A stretch of 64,000 bases of DNA, from positions 62,001 to 126,000 of the forward strand of contig NZ_FZOL01000009.1 of assembly GCF_900188455.1 (NCBI RefSeq). Direction: 5' to 3'. Source of the stretch: Pseudomonas japonica (GTDB taxonomy: Bacteria; Pseudomonadota; Gammaproteobacteria; Pseudomonadales; Pseudomonadaceae). Below, one piece after another: positions 55,547-64,000 of this stretch (positions are counted from its first letter, which is position 1; every line of letters begins with the position of its first letter). The notes beneath the pieces are model-generated. The model ran no database searches, had not been told where the DNA came from, and worked only from the letters and a program-made list of their open reading frames with translations. A program made the position numbers and the translations under genes.

Positions 55547-57952
55547 TCAGTCGCGCGGCGATCCCGGGGCGATGACTTCGCGGGAACCGTTGGTGTTCAT
55601 CGGCGTGACCACGCCGGCCATCTCCATCGCCTCGATCATCCGCGCGGCACGGTTGTAGCCGATCTTCAGCTTGCGCTGCACCGCGGAAATCGAAGCACGA
55701 CGGCTTTCCAGGACGAACTGCACCGCCTCGTCGTAGAGCGCGTCGGTCTCGGCGTCGTCGCCGCCCTCACCGCCGCCGCCACCATCGAAGCCACTACCGG
55801 CTTCCTCGACACCGTTGAGGATGTCGTCGTTGTAGTCGGGAGCACCGCGCAGCTTCCAGGCCTCGACCACGCGATGCACTTCGTCGTCGGAGACGAAGGC
55901 ACCGTGCACACGGATCGGCAGACTGGTGCCCGGCGGCATGTAGAGCATGTCGCCGTGACCGAGCAGCTGCTCCGCGCCACCCTGGTCGATGATGGTCCGC
56001 GAGTCGATCTTGCTCGACACCTGGAACGCCATGCGCGTCGGGATGTTGGCCTTGATCAGGCCGGTGATGACGTCCACCGACGGGCGCTGGGTGGCGAGGA
56101 TCAGGTGGATACCGGCGGCCCGCGCCTTCTGCGCGATACGCGCGATCAGTTCTTCGACCTTCTTGCCGACGATCATCATCATGTCGGCGAATTCGTCCAC
56201 CACCACCACGATGGTCGGCAGGGTATTCAGGGTCGGCGGCACGTCGTCCATGCTTTCGCGGCGGAACATCGGGTCGTAGATCGGCTCGCCGGCTTCCTCG
56301 GCGTCCTTGATCTTGCGGTTGAAGCCGGCCAGGTTGCGCACGCCCATCGCAGCCATCAGCTTGTAGCGCCGCTCCATCTCGGCGACGCTCCAGCGCAGGG
56401 CGTTGGCGGCATCCTTCATGTCGGTGACCACCGGGCAGAGCAGGTGCGGAATGCCTTCGTAGATCGACAGTTCGAGCATCTTCGGGTCGATCATGATCAG
56501 CTTGGCGTCTTCCGGGCCCGACTTGAACAGGATCGACAGGATCATGGCGTTGACCCCCACCGACTTGCCCGAACCCGTGGTACCGGCCACCAGCAGGTGG
56601 GGCATCTTCGCCAGATCGGTGATCACCGGCTTGCCGCCGATGTCATGGCCGAGGGCCATGGTGACCGGCGACTTGGCCTCGTCGTACTGCGGCGACGACA
56701 GCACCTCGGAGAAGCGCACGATCTGCCGGTCTTCGTTGGGAATCTCGATACCGACGGTGGTCTTGCCCGGAATCACCTCGACCACACGCACGCTGGTTAC
56801 CGCCAGGGAGCGCGCGAGGTCCTTGGCCAGGTTGGCGATGCGGCTGACCTTCACACCGGCGGCCGGCTGGATTTCGTAGCGGGTGATCACCGGGCCCGGG
56901 TGGATCGAGTCCACGGAAACCTCGACGCCGAATTCCTTCAGTTTGATTTCCAGCAGCTGGCCGACGCCTGCCAGCGATTCCGGGGAGTAGTTGACTTTCT
57001 TCTTCTCGGCCGGATCGAGGATGGAAATCGGCGGCAGCGTGCCTTCGACGGCGCTGTCGACGAACAGCGGCGCCTGCTTCTCCTTCTGCACGCGCTTGCT
57101 CGGTTCTGGAGCCTTGACCGGGGCCGGCATGATTACCGGCGGAGTTTTTTCTTCGCGTTCGGCGACATGCCTGGCCAGCGCCTGGTCGCGTTCGATGATG
57201 CGCTCGCGGGCCTTGGCCTGCTCGCGACGGTCCGGAACGACCGGGGCCACCACTTCATTGACCTGCTGATCGACCTCGCGCAGTTGCGCGACCAGTTGCT
57301 TGCGCTCGAGACGGGCATTCCACCAGCGGCTGGCGGCGCCCTGGATCAGTTCGAACAGATCGAGGGTGATCTTGCCGGTGATGTCCATCACTTTGAACCA
57401 CGACAGGTCGGTGAACACGGTCAGACCGAAAAGGAACAGGGCGATGAACATCAGGGTACTGCCCTGCACGTTCAGGGCGTTCTTCGCCAGATCGCCAAGG
57501 CTCTCGCCCAGTGCACCTCCGGCCGAAGCCGGCAGGCTCGGCGCGGAATGGAAGTGGATATGCGCCAGCGCGGCACCGGACAGGACCAGGAACACCAGGC
57601 CGATCAGGCGCCAGGAGAACAGCCAGCCGCTCCACTGCCAGGGCTGATGGCGCTCGCGGAAGATCTGCCAGGTCTTGATCGCCAGCAGCAAAGGGAAGAT
57701 GTAGGCGAAATAACCCAGCACCATGAACAGGATGTCGGCGAAGAAGGCACCGGCACGGCCCGCGGCGTTCTGCACCTGATCGACGGTGCTGGTGTGACTG
57801 AAGCCGGGGTCGGCCTGGTCGTAGGTCAGCAATGCCATCCACAGATAAAGGCACAGGGCGCCCATGGCAATCAGGGCACCTTCCTTGAGCCTGTAATGCA
57901 ACTGCTGGCGCCAGAGCGGCTCGGGATTGGGTGTTGCTGTGGGTTTCTTCAA
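55547..57952 (-). CDS. ftsK: DNA translocase FtsK
   Basis: About 801 residues from a TTG at 57952 (giving [16 protein letters not shown]); a TTG at 58000 would add 16 residues. Four N-terminal transmembrane helices, a variable linker (about 230-310), an alpha/beta motor domain with Walker [13 protein letters not shown] and a C-terminal gamma winged helix ([20 protein letters not shown]) that reads KOPS sites. It pumps chromosome ends through the septum and activates XerCD at dif. Confidence 0.94.
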   Translation of the reverse strand: MKKPTATPNPEPLWRQQLHYRLKEGALIAMGALCLYLWMALLTYDQADPGFSHTSTVDQVQNAAGRAGAFFADILFMVLGYFAYIFPLLLAIKTWQIFRERHQPWQWSGWLFSWRLIGLVFLVLSGAALAHIHFHSAPSLPASAGGALGESLGDLAKNALNVQGSTLMFIALFLFGLTVFTDLSWFKVMDITGKITLDLFELIQGAASRWWNARLERKQLVAQLREVDQQVNEVVAPVVPDRREQAKARERIIERDQALARHVAEREEKTPPVIMPAPVKAPEPSKRVQKEKQAPLFVDSAVEGTLPPISILDPAEKKKVNYSPESLAGVGQLLEIKLKEFGVEVSVDSIHPGPVITRYEIQPAAGVKVSRIANLAKDLARSLAVTSVRVVEVIPGKTTVGIEIPNEDRQIVRFSEVLSSPQYDEAKSPVTMALGHDIGGKPVITDLAKMPHLLVAGTTGSGKSVGVNAMILSILFKSGPEDAKLIMIDPKMLELSIYEGIPHLLCPVVTDMKDAANALRWSVAEMERRYKLMAAMGVRNLAGFNRKIKDAEEAGEPIYDPMFRRESMDDVPPTLNTLPTIVVVVDEFADMMMIVGKKVEELIARIAQKARAAGIHLILATQRPSVDVITGLIKANIPTRMAFQVSSKIDSRTIIDQGGAEQLLGHGDMLYMPPGTSLPIRVHGAFVSDDEVHRVVEAWKLRGAPDYNDDILNGVEEAGSGFDGGGGGEGGDDAETDALYDEAVQFVLESRRASISAVQRKLKIGYNRAARMIEAMEMAGVVTPMNTNGSREVIAPGSPRD

Positions 57953-58284
57953 AACTCGTCTATTCCTGCGCTTTGTGCGCGTCCAACCGTGATTGACCAA
58001 AGGGGACGGTCAACAAATCACTACTTTTAACATTACTGCCGAACGATCGCCATTACGGCTCGGCGGAACGAGCCATGACAGAGACAAAATTCCCCTGCAA
58101 CAATTTGAGCACGCATTTTCTTTTGTGACAAAGGCTTATGCGGTGTTTTTGCGTAGTTGGGACAACTGTCCCCGGGTTAAGTTGCGCTACATGGCACAAG
58201 GCCCCGCGCCCGCACCACGACGGGCTTGTCCGAAGACGCTGGTTCGGGTCATGCTGAGCGCCCTCCCCTTGCGTGTCGATGACA
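57953..58284. other. 332-bp divergent intergenic region between ftsK and aat
   Basis: No gene is supported here. A small hairpin GGCTCG-N6-CGAGCC lies at 58057-58074. It should hold the divergent ftsK and aat promoters, but no convincing -35/-10 pair was assigned. In P. aeruginosa trxB occupies this position. Confidence 0.6.
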
Positions 58285-58980
58285 ATGCTCACCTGGCTGA
58301 ACCGCAACACGCTGGACTTCCCGCCACTGGAACGCGCCCTGCGCGATCCCGACGGCCTGCTGGCCGCGGGCGGAGATCTGCGACCGGAACGCCTGGTCCA
58401 GGCTTACCGCCACGGCTGCTTCCCGTGGTACCAGGATGGCCAGCCGATCCTGTGGTGGTCGCCCGATCCGCGCACGGTGATGTTTCCGGACGAGTTGCAC
58501 GTATCCCGGTCATTGCGCAAATTCATTCGCCAGGGCCACTACCAGGTCAGTTTCGACCAGGACTTTGCCGCGGTGATTCGCGCCTGCGCCGCGCCACGCG
58601 CCTATGCCGACGGCACCTGGATCACCGACAGCATGCAGGCGGCCTACATCGAGCTGCACCGCCGCGGGCTCGCCCATTCGGTCGAGGTGCGCCGCGACGG
58701 TGAGCTGGTCGGCGGCCTCTACGGCCTGGCCATGGGCCGCCTGTTCTTCGGCGAGTCCATGTTCAGTCGCGCCGACAACGCCTCCAAGGTGGGCTTCGTC
58801 GCGCTGGTGGAACACCTGCGCGATGCCGGTTTCGTCCTCATTGATTGCCAGATGCCTACCGACCATCTGCACAGTCTCGGTGCCCGGCCTATCGCCAGGG
58901 CGAGCTTCGCCGACTATCTGCGTCAGTATCTCGACCAGCCCAATCGCGCCACCTGGATCTGCACCCCGGCCGTTTGCTAG
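58285..58980 (+). CDS. aat: Leucyl/phenylalanyl-tRNA-protein transferase Aat
   Basis: 231 residues from the ATG at 58285 ([19 protein letters not shown]); ATG 58279 and GTG 58273 are in-frame alternatives without a clear ribosome-binding site. Conserved blocks [31 protein letters not shown] and [11 protein letters not shown] are present. It appends Leu or Phe to N-terminal Arg/Lys, making substrates for ClpS-ClpAP, whose genes lie downstream. Confidence 0.94.
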   Translation: MLTWLNRNTLDFPPLERALRDPDGLLAAGGDLRPERLVQAYRHGCFPWYQDGQPILWWSPDPRTVMFPDELHVSRSLRKFIRQGHYQVSFDQDFAAVIRACAAPRAYADGTWITDSMQAAYIELHRRGLAHSVEVRRDGELVGGLYGLAMGRLFFGESMFSRADNASKVGFVALVEHLRDAGFVLIDCQMPTDHLHSLGARPIARASFADYLRQYLDQPNRATWICTPAVC

Positions 58981-59036
58981 GCGAGTTTTCACAGCTGGCT
59001 TACAATTAGTAAAAAACACCTGCCGAGGGGTTGATC

Positions 59037-59744
59037 ATGACTGAGTTGGCGCGGTTGAAGTTCTATGCCACTCAACCCCATGCCTGCAGCTACCTGCCTG
59101 ACGAGCAGGCCACCACGCTGTTTCTCGATCCGAGTCAGCCGATGGACGCCACCGTCTATGCGGACCTGTCGGAAATGGGCTTTCGCCGCAGTGGCGACCA
59201 CCTTTACCGGCCCCATTGCCAGAACTGCAATGCCTGCGTACCGGCGCGGATTCCGGCTGCACGCTTCTCCCCCAATCGTCAGCAGAAACGCATCATCAAG
59301 CGCAACGCCGACCTGGTGGTGACCCCTGCCCGCCCGTCCTTCAATGAAGAATACTTCGACCTGTATCGGCGCTATATAGAGCAACGCCACTCGGATGGCG
59401 ACATGTATCCGCCGAGCCGCGACCAGTTTTCCACCTTCCTGGTCCGCGACCTGCCGTTTTCACGTTTCTACGAGTTCCGCCTGGAGGGCCGCCTGGTCGC
59501 CGTGGCGGTGACCGACCTGCTGCCCAATGGCCTGTCGGCGGTGTACACCTTCTACGAGCCGAGCGAGGAACGACGCAGCCTGGGCCGCTTCGCCATTCTC
59601 TGGCAGGTCGGCGAAACCCTGCGTCTGGAGCTGGACGCGGTTTACCTCGGCTACTGGATCAAGAACTGCAAAAAAATGAACTACAAGACCCAGTACCGCC
59701 CCATCGAACTGCTGATCAACCAGCGCTGGGTCACCCTGAACTGA
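59037..59744 (+). CDS. bpt: Aspartate/glutamate leucyltransferase Bpt (Ate1-like)
   Basis: 235 residues from the ATG at 59037 (GAGGGG 6 bases upstream). The [13 protein letters not shown] cysteine motif and the C-terminal acyltransferase half ([20 protein letters not shown]) identify Bpt. It transfers Leu to N-terminal Asp/Glu. It is 56 bp after aat; together they widen N-degron recognition by ClpS. Confidence 0.94.
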   Translation: MTELARLKFYATQPHACSYLPDEQATTLFLDPSQPMDATVYADLSEMGFRRSGDHLYRPHCQNCNACVPARIPAARFSPNRQQKRIIKRNADLVVTPARPSFNEEYFDLYRRYIEQRHSDGDMYPPSRDQFSTFLVRDLPFSRFYEFRLEGRLVAVAVTDLLPNGLSAVYTFYEPSEERRSLGRFAILWQVGETLRLELDAVYLGYWIKNCKKMNYKTQYRPIELLINQRWVTLN

Positions 59745-59846
59745 AAACCTTGGCTTGACCTTCCTTTTTCGGGCACAATGCACGCCACTTTTTGTAGCCG
59801 GGTGCTTCTGTGGCCGGCCATAACTGAACACCGAGGGCTTTACTGC

Positions 59847-60065
59847 ATGTCGAAAGAAGACAGCTTCGAAATGGAAGGCACTGTCGTCGACACCCTGCCC
59901 AACACCATGTTCCGCGTGGAGTTGGAAAACGGGCACGTCGTAACCGCGCACATCTCCGGAAAGATGCGCAAGAACTACATCCGTATCCTGACTGGCGACA
60001 AGGTCCGCGTCGAACTGACGCCGTACGACCTGAGCAAAGGCCGCATCACCTACCGCGCTCGCTAA
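59847..60065 (+). CDS. infA: Translation initiation factor IF-1
   Basis: 72 residues, an S1-like OB fold ([40 protein letters not shown]). It occupies the ribosomal A site during initiation. The start at 59847 gives the standard length. It is followed by a bidirectional terminator. Confidence 0.98.
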
Positions 60066-60077
60066 ACGTCGATACGA

Positions 60078-60109
60078 CGAAAAAGCCCGGCAGATGCCGG
60101 GCTTTTTCG
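60078..60109. terminator. Bidirectional terminator between infA and clpA
   Basis: CGAAAAAGCCCGGC-AGAT-GCCGGGCTTTTTCG forms a perfect 14-bp stem with A/T tracts at both sides. Confidence 0.93.
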
Positions 60110-60148
60110 TTGCTGCAGAACGTCGCGGGGCAAGCCCCGCGATTTTCG

Positions 60149-62419
60149 TCAGGCCATTTCCGCCGTGGTTTCGAAGTCGAAGACCAGTTCGCCATCGCGG
60201 ATATCGACATGCACCACACCGCCGTGCTCGGCCAGCTCGCCGAACAGGATCTCCTCGGCCAGCGGCCGCTTGATCTTGTCCTGGATAAGCCGTGCCATCG
60301 GTCGCGCGCCCATCTGTGCATCGTAGCCGCCTGTCGCCAGCCAACTGCGCGCCGCATCGGACACTTCCAGCAGGACGCGCTTGTCCTCCAGTTGCGCCTG
60401 CAGTTCGGTGAGGAACTTGTCCACCACGCTCTTGATGGTTTCGTGAGTGAGGCGACCGAACTGGATGATGGTATCCAGACGGTTGCGGAACTCCGGCGTG
60501 AAGCTCTTCTTGATCACTTCCATCGCGTCGGACGAATGATCCTGATGAGTGAAGCCAATCGACGCACGGGCCGCGGTTTCCGCACCGGCGTTGGTGGTCA
60601 TGATCACGATCACGTTGCGGAAGTCCGCCTTGCGCCCGTTGTTGTCGGTCAGGGTGCCGTGGTCCATGACCTGCAGCAGCAGGTTGAAGACTTCCGGATG
60701 CGCCTTCTCGATCTCGTCGAGCAGCAACACGCAGTGTGGCTGCTTGGTGATCGCCTCGGTGAGCAGACCGCCCTGGTCGAAACCGACATAACCCGGAGGC
60801 GCACCGATCAGGCGCGACACGGTGTGCCGCTCCATGTACTCGGACATGTCGAAGCGCACCAGCTCGACCCCCAGCGCCTTGGCCAGTTGCCGCGCCACTT
60901 CAGTCTTGCCCACCCCGGTCGGACCGGAGAACAGGAAGGACCCGACCGGTTTGTCCGGCGCTTTGAGACCGGCACGAGAAAGCTTGATCGCGGTGGCCAG
61001 CGAGTCAATGGCCGCATCCTGACCGAATACGGTCAACTTCAGATCGCGCTCCAGATTACGCAGCAGCTCCTTGTCGGAACTGGTGACGTGTTTTGGCGGA
61101 ATCCGCGCGATCTTGGCGACGATGTCCTCGACCTGCGGCACCTCGATGCGCTTGACCCGCGCCTCGACCGGCTGCAGACGCTGATAGGCGCCAGCTTCGT
61201 CGATCACGTCGATGGCCTTGTCCGGCATGTGTCGGTCATTGATGTAGCGCGCCGCCAGTTCAGCCGCGGCACGCAGGGCCTCATCGCTGTATTCGATGCT
61301 GTGATGCGACTCGAAACGGCCTTTGAGCCCGCGCAGGATGCCCACGGTGTCTTCCACCGACGGCTCGCTGACATCGACTTTCTGGAAGCGCCGCGCCAGA
61401 GCCCGGTCTTTTTCGAAGATGCCGCGGAATTCCTGGAAGGTGGTCGAACCGATGCAGCGGATATCGCCGGAAGACAGCAGCGGCTTGAGCAGGTTCGAGG
61501 CGTCCATCACCCCGCCGGATGCCGCGCCGGCACCGATGATGGTGTGAATTTCGTCGATGAACAGGATCGCTTGCGGACGTTTGCGCAGCTCTCCGAGCAG
61601 CGCCTTGAAGCGCTTCTCGAAATCGCCGCGGTACTTGGTCCCGGCCAGCAACGCACCAAGGTCCAGGGAGTAGACCACGCTGTGGGACAGCAGGTCCGGC
61701 ACCTGGCCATCGACGATACGCTTGGCCAGCCCCTCGGCGATGGCGGTCTTGCCGACACCGGCCTCACCGACCAGCAACGGATTGTTCTTGCGCCGCCGGG
61801 CGAGAATCTGCGCTACCCGTTCGACTTCGGTTTCGCGACCGACCAGCGGATCGATCCGGCCCTGACGCGCCAGTTCGTTGAGGTTGCTGGCATAGGCGTC
61901 CAGAGGATTGCCCGAGGACGACGTTTCGCCGCCGTCCTCGTCCTGCATCTCCTGCTCGCCTTCCTGGTGTTCACCATGTCCCGGAACCTTGGAAATGCCG
62001 TGGGCGATGTAGTTGACCACATCGATGCGAGCCACGCTTTGCTGCTTGAGCAGGAACACCGCCTGGCTTTCCTGCTCACTGAAAATCGCTACCAGCACAT
62101 TGGCACCGGTCACTTCACGCTTGCCCGAGCTCTGTACATGGAAAACGGCACGCTGCAGCACCCGTTGGAAGCCCAGAGTCGGCTGGGTCTCACGGTCCTC
62201 GTCGTGTACGGGGATCAAAGGTGTGGTGGAGTCGATGAACTCCTGCAGATCGTGTTTGAGCTTGTCGAGATTTGCGCCGCATGCACGCAGAACGGTGGCG
62301 GCTGCCTCGTTGTCCAGCAATGCCAACAGAAGGTGCTCGACGGTCATGAACTCATGACGCTTCGAGCGCGCCTCCTTGAAGGCCAGATTGAGGGTGACTT
62401 CGAGCTCGCGGTTTAACAT
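60149..62419 (-). CDS. clpA: ATP-dependent Clp protease ATP-binding subunit ClpA
   Basis: 756 residues. An N-domain (repeat helices 1-140) is followed by AAA+ D1 with [15 protein letters not shown] and D2 with [15 protein letters not shown], and an IGF-loop region for ClpP contact. It unfolds substrates for ClpP and partners with ClpS, encoded 30 bp upstream on the same strand. Confidence 0.97.
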   Translation of the reverse strand: MLNRELEVTLNLAFKEARSKRHEFMTVEHLLLALLDNEAAATVLRACGANLDKLKHDLQEFIDSTTPLIPVHDEDRETQPTLGFQRVLQRAVFHVQSSGKREVTGANVLVAIFSEQESQAVFLLKQQSVARIDVVNYIAHGISKVPGHGEHQEGEQEMQDEDGGETSSSGNPLDAYASNLNELARQGRIDPLVGRETEVERVAQILARRRKNNPLLVGEAGVGKTAIAEGLAKRIVDGQVPDLLSHSVVYSLDLGALLAGTKYRGDFEKRFKALLGELRKRPQAILFIDEIHTIIGAGAASGGVMDASNLLKPLLSSGDIRCIGSTTFQEFRGIFEKDRALARRFQKVDVSEPSVEDTVGILRGLKGRFESHHSIEYSDEALRAAAELAARYINDRHMPDKAIDVIDEAGAYQRLQPVEARVKRIEVPQVEDIVAKIARIPPKHVTSSDKELLRNLERDLKLTVFGQDAAIDSLATAIKLSRAGLKAPDKPVGSFLFSGPTGVGKTEVARQLAKALGVELVRFDMSEYMERHTVSRLIGAPPGYVGFDQGGLLTEAITKQPHCVLLLDEIEKAHPEVFNLLLQVMDHGTLTDNNGRKADFRNVIVIMTTNAGAETAARASIGFTHQDHSSDAMEVIKKSFTPEFRNRLDTIIQFGRLTHETIKSVVDKFLTELQAQLEDKRVLLEVSDAARSWLATGGYDAQMGARPMARLIQDKIKRPLAEEILFGELAEHGGVVHVDIRDGELVFDFETTAEMA

Positions 62420-62449
62420 AGCTTCACCTCATACCCAAGTGGTCGGCGA

Positions 62450-62812
62450 TTAACCGTCCTTCTCGATTTCACAGAGTAGCGGATGCTGGCTTTCCCTGGC
62501 GTATTGGTTGACCTGCATGGCCTTGGTCTCGGCGATGTCGCGGGTAAACAATCCGCACACTGCCCGCCCTTCTGTATGGACGGCCAGCATGACCTTGGTC
62601 GCCAGCTCGCGGTTCAGGTTAAAAAACACCTCGAGCACTTCGACGACGAAATCCATCGGTGTGTAGTCATCGTTGAACAAAACCACCTTGTACATCGGTG
62701 GCGCCTGCAGCGCCGGCTTGGACTCCTGTACGGCCAGGCCGGAACTATCGTCCTCATGCGATTGCGGGCGATCCTGATTGAATGTTAGTCGAATCTGGCT
62801 ATGTGCATGCAT
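62450..62812 (-). CDS. clpS: ClpS adaptor for N-degron substrates
   Basis: 120 residues from the ATG at 62812 ([14 protein letters not shown]). It has the ClpS core: [20 protein letters not shown] with the N-degron-binding Asn/Asp pair, and [20 protein letters not shown]. It delivers proteins bearing Leu/Phe/Tyr/Trp N-termini to ClpAP. It is divergent from cspD. Confidence 0.96.
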   Translation of the reverse strand: MHAHSQIRLTFNQDRPQSHEDDSSGLAVQESKPALQAPPMYKVVLFNDDYTPMDFVVEVLEVFFNLNRELATKVMLAVHTEGRAVCGLFTRDIAETKAMQVNQYARESQHPLLCEIEKDG

Positions 62813-63042
62813 GGAAAGAATTTCATCATTTCGACAGGTTAAGGTTGTGGGTTGACCGCTGTAACCGGCGCAGAATACGGCCCGTCGCCTGACCTTGACT
62901 ATCGGCAAAACGGTGTTACAACCAATAAGAACCCACCGTGGTCGATAAAGATCCGCGCAGTCAACCAGAAATTTCGCAGGTTCGTATGCGGATGGAGTGG
63001 ATGATACTCCAGTGATGGAGTCCTTTGCAGAGGGATATGAGG

Positions 63043-63294
63043 ATGGCAAGCGGTAAAGTCAAGTGGTTCAACAATGCGAAGGGTTACGGCTTCATCAATG
63101 AAGACGGCAAATCGGATGACCTGTTCGCGCATTACTCGGCAATCCAGATGGACGGCTACAAGACGCTGAAAGCCGGACAGGCCGTAACTTTCGAAATTTT
63201 TCAGGGCCCCAACGGACTGCTGGCCAAGAACATCCAGGCTTGTAAAACCGGTAGCGAGGTCCAGAGCGCCACGTCCACGGCCGCAAGCATCTGA
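63043..63294 (+). CDS. cspD: Cold-shock-like protein CspD
   Basis: 83 residues from the ATG at 63043, with GAGGG at suitable spacing; an ATG at 63037 is too close to it. RNP-1-like KGYGFI and RNP-2-like LFAHYSAI motifs are present, with a Ser/Thr-rich tail after the cold-shock domain. CspD binds single-stranded nucleic acid and inhibits replication in stationary phase in E. coli. Confidence 0.93.
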   Translation: MASGKVKWFNNAKGYGFINEDGKSDDLFAHYSAIQMDGYKTLKAGQAVTFEIFQGPNGLLAKNIQACKTGSEVQSATSTAASI

Positions 63295-63315
63295 CCACAG
63301 GCAGCACTTTCAGTC

Positions 63316-63355
63316 GAAACCGGCCAACCGCCCAAAAGGCGGTCGGCCGGTTTTT
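63316..63355 (+). terminator. Terminator downstream of cspD
   Basis: AAACCGGCCAACCGCC and GGCGGTCGGCCGGTTTTTC form a 16-bp stem with one mismatch and a T-tract, between convergent cspD and icd. Confidence 0.88.
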
Positions 63356-63357
63356 CT

Positions 63358-64000
63358 TTACATGTGCTTGATCAGCGCTTCGCCGAAGCCGGACGACGAG
63401 ACCAGGGTCGCGCCTTCCATCAGCCGTTCGAAGTCGTAGGTCACGGTCTTGGCGCGGATCGCGCCGTTGGTACCCTTGATGATCAGGTCGGCAGCCTCGG
63501 TCCAGCCCAGGTGGCGCAGCATCATCTCCGCGGACAGGATCACCGAACCCGGGTTCACCTGATCCTTGCCTGCGTACTTCGGCGCGGTGCCGTGGGTCGC
63601 CTCGAACATCGCCACGGTGTCGGACAGGTTGGCGCCCGGCGCGATACCGATACCCCCCACTTCCGCCGCCAGGGCATCGGACAGGTAGTCACCGTTGAGG
63701 TTGAGAGTGGCGATCACGTCATATTCGGCCGGACGCAGCAGGATCTGCTGGAGCATCGCGTCGGCGATGGCGTCCTTGACGATGACTTCGCGGCCGGTTC
63801 TCGGGTTCTTGAACTTCATCCACGGGCCGCCGTCCAGCAACTCGGCACCGAACTCGTTCTTCGCCACCTCGTAGCCCCAGTCCTTGAAGGCACCCTCGGT
63901 GAACTTCATGATGTTGCCCTTGTGCACGATGGTCAGCGACTTGCGGTCGTTGTCCACGACATACTGCAGGGCCTTGCGTACCAGACGCTGGGTGCCTTCC
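63358..64000 (-). CDS. icd: NADP-dependent isocitrate dehydrogenase (C-terminal part; 5' end outside window)
   Basis: The frame is open through the right window edge (encoding [13 protein letters not shown] just inside it), so only about 213 C-terminal residues are seen. Blocks [35 protein letters not shown] and [18 protein letters not shown] identify the homodimeric Icd family. It oxidises isocitrate to 2-oxoglutarate. Confidence 0.95.
   Translation of the reverse strand, partial: EGTQRLVRKALQYVVDNDRKSLTIVHKGNIMKFTEGAFKDWGYEVAKNEFGAELLDGGPWMKFKNPRTGREVIVKDAIADAMLQQILLRPAEYDVIATLNLNGDYLSDALAAEVGGIGIAPGANLSDTVAMFEATHGTAPKYAGKDQVNPGSVILSAEMMLRHLGWTEAADLIIKGTNGAIRAKTVTYDFERLMEGATLVSSSGFGEALIKHM

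Overview
This is chromosomal DNA of a Pseudomonas species, most likely of the fluorescens/putida lineage. The evidence is high GC content, the block cysG-serS-crcB-rarA-lolA-ftsK-aat-bpt-infA-clpA-clpS-cspD-icd, a yccA/tRNA-Ser/tusDCBE neighbourhood, and REP/REPIN repeats with the TAGGAGCGTGGCTTGCCCGCG arm. The right third is core genome. The left two thirds is accessory metabolism.

Layout. (1) 1-3.65 kb, plus strand: the end of a secondary-metabolite operon with a flavin TIM-barrel oxidoreductase-like protein (5'-truncated by the window edge), an acyl carrier protein, a fatty acyl-AMP ligase and a thioesterase. It is followed by a 365-bp inverted-repeat element. (2) 4.0-17.5 kb, minus strand: a guanidine-degradation operon (NitT/TauT-type ABC importer, two DUF1989 carboxyguanidine deiminase subunits, biotin-dependent guanidine/urea carboxylase, allophanate hydrolase) behind a guanidine-I riboswitch. 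Downstream, past a REPIN, are an NTF2-like protein, an NCS1 permease and an aldehyde dehydrogenase. (3) 17.7-25.6 kb: a LysR regulator divergent from an outer-membrane porin, a YtcJ-type amidohydrolase, an APC permease and a chemoreceptor, which reads as an uptake, hydrolysis and taxis module. (4) 25.7-35.2 kb: a MarR regulator and a catabolic cluster: two-component flavin hydroxylase, amidase, cupin, AAHS transporter, a stand-alone IscS paralogue, a DUF2848 protein and a second MFS transporter. Three intergenic regions carry the same operator, TAGCTT-N7-AAGCTA, and several genes of modules 3 and 4 have Hfq/Crc-type A-rich motifs at their translation starts. (5) 35.3-36.3 kb: yccA and tRNA-Ser(UGA). 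(6) 36.3-46.8 kb: a MerR regulator with a dehydrogenase/epimerase target, a lone ABC ATPase, a second copy of the 365-bp element, a mexHI-opmD-like RND pump divergent from soxR with a textbook SoxR box, and a purine permease. (7) 46.9-64 kb: core genes for tRNA thiolation, siroheme, Ser-tRNA, fluoride export, replication-fork maintenance, lipoprotein sorting, chromosome segregation, N-degron tagging and ClpAPS proteolysis, translation initiation, and the TCA-cycle enzyme Icd (truncated by the right edge).

The most promising candidate for an undescribed system is module 4. Its shared operator defines a compact regulon that couples flavin-dependent aromatic hydroxylation, amide hydrolysis, aromatic-acid import and a dedicated cysteine desulfurase. 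The substrate cannot be read from the sequence. The guanidine operon is a known pathway, but its leader has an unusual feature: a 10-nt aptamer segment is exactly complementary to the ribosome-binding region of the first gene.
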